Assembly: GCA_035079385.1 (NCBI GenBank)
Contig: JAVHKY010000001.1
Location: forward strand, 13,478,501 to 13,542,500
Origin: Aspidiotus rigidus
Taxonomy: Eukaryota; Arthropoda; Insecta; Hemiptera; Diaspididae
Reading direction: 5' to 3'
Length of the DNA: 64,000 nt
Positions within the stretch are counted from its first letter, which is position 1; every line of letters begins with the position of its first letter. The position numbers were made by a program, and so were the translations under genes. Shown one piece after another: positions 63,610 to 64,000 of this stretch. A model generated the notes under the pieces. The model saw nothing but the letters and a program-made list of their open reading frames with translations, had not been told where the DNA came from and did not search any database.

Positions 63610-63905
63610 CTAGGTTCCCTCCCTCAGTTGCAATACCCACAACTTCTTTTCTCACCCCTCCCTGGACATTCAAGACGCATTCACCTCGACCTGACTGACT
63701 CACCAAAATCGCCTTACTTAATTTACATGAAACACATCAAGACCATTATTGATAATGATTTTCTCTGCCACAACCTGTGCCGCTTCACAGATGGGTCTGA
63801 ACTAGCTACACACCTCGCACAATATAAAAACCATTGGCCTTCATCGATTCCTGCCGACCTCACCTCACCCAGTAAATTCCTCCTCCCTCCCGATTCTCGT
63901 TGCTC
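63610..63905 (+). mobile_element. LINE RNase H fragment
   Basis: The plus-strand frame reads LCRFTDGSELATHLAQY, resembling the YTDGSK active-site strand of LINE RNase H. The surrounding composition (C-rich, S/P/L-rich plus strand) matches the fragments at 23-25 and 46-48 kb. Short and decayed. Confidence 0.4.
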
Positions 63906-64000
63906 TCTCCAAGCCATACAAGGAGTCGCGTCCTTCGGCCCTTTGGTTTCCAGCCGGTCTTCTATAATCTTAATACATTAAAAGGACTGTTCGTTAGATT
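63906..64000 (+). mobile_element. Penelope-like fragment, continues beyond the window
   Basis: From about 63935 one frame reads RPFGFQPVFYNLNTLKGLFV, matching RPFGFRPAFYSTNAMKSLLV of the copy at 31 kb, just before its GIY-YIG domain. The window ends inside it, so the nuclease may follow outside. Confidence 0.75.

Overview
The window looks like animal nuclear DNA, most probably from an arthropod. It is AT-rich, has no bacterial operons, and its genes are split by short GT..AG introns (72-288 nt). It is full of Penelope-like, BEL/Pao and RNase H-bearing LINE remnants, foldback elements and MITEs. No gene allows a species call; an insect is only an inference.

The left two thirds (1-40 kb) carry a dispersed tandem array of small secreted-protein genes that I do not recognise from any named family. 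Seven members share one plan. Exon 1 (112 or 124 nt where found) encodes a signal peptide plus a short aromatic segment and stops in phase 1. Exon 2 encodes the mature protein with C-x10-C near its start and an A-C-x-C-[PS]-T-x-P motif near its end. These exons begin at 1868 (exon 1 not found), 14717, 20618, 21761, 25651, 35597 and 36687/39671, all on +. Three divergent relatives lie on the minus strand at 3372-3865, 8290-8729 and 9210-10337; the last carries a lysine/aspartate-rich insertion. The products are probably exported together, for example as salivary, venom or other lineage-specific secreted proteins, but nothing in the sequence fixes the function.

The right third (42-63 kb) holds a second small family on the minus strand: FHA-like proteins split over three tiny phase-0 exons. 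Copies start at 54366 and 62919, with identical 57-nt first exons in length and a conserved upstream leader. Two further exons with a shared basic C-terminal motif lie at 42643-42834 and 60084-60284. An unrelated terminal exon lies at 58197-58439.

Between genes are Penelope-like remnants (16.6, 17.5, 31.2, 37.6, 50.0 and 63.9 kb), a BEL/Pao integrase fragment (17.9 kb) and LINE fragments (5.3, 23-24.9, 43, 44, 46.6, 48.6 and 63.6 kb). There are also foldback or long-TIR elements (4.3, 11.3, 29.7, 51.7 and 55.2 kb), a MITE nested in a LINE (44.2 kb) and a recurrent 6-7 bp stem / 2-3 nt loop hairpin motif. No tRNA, rRNA or CRISPR array was seen.
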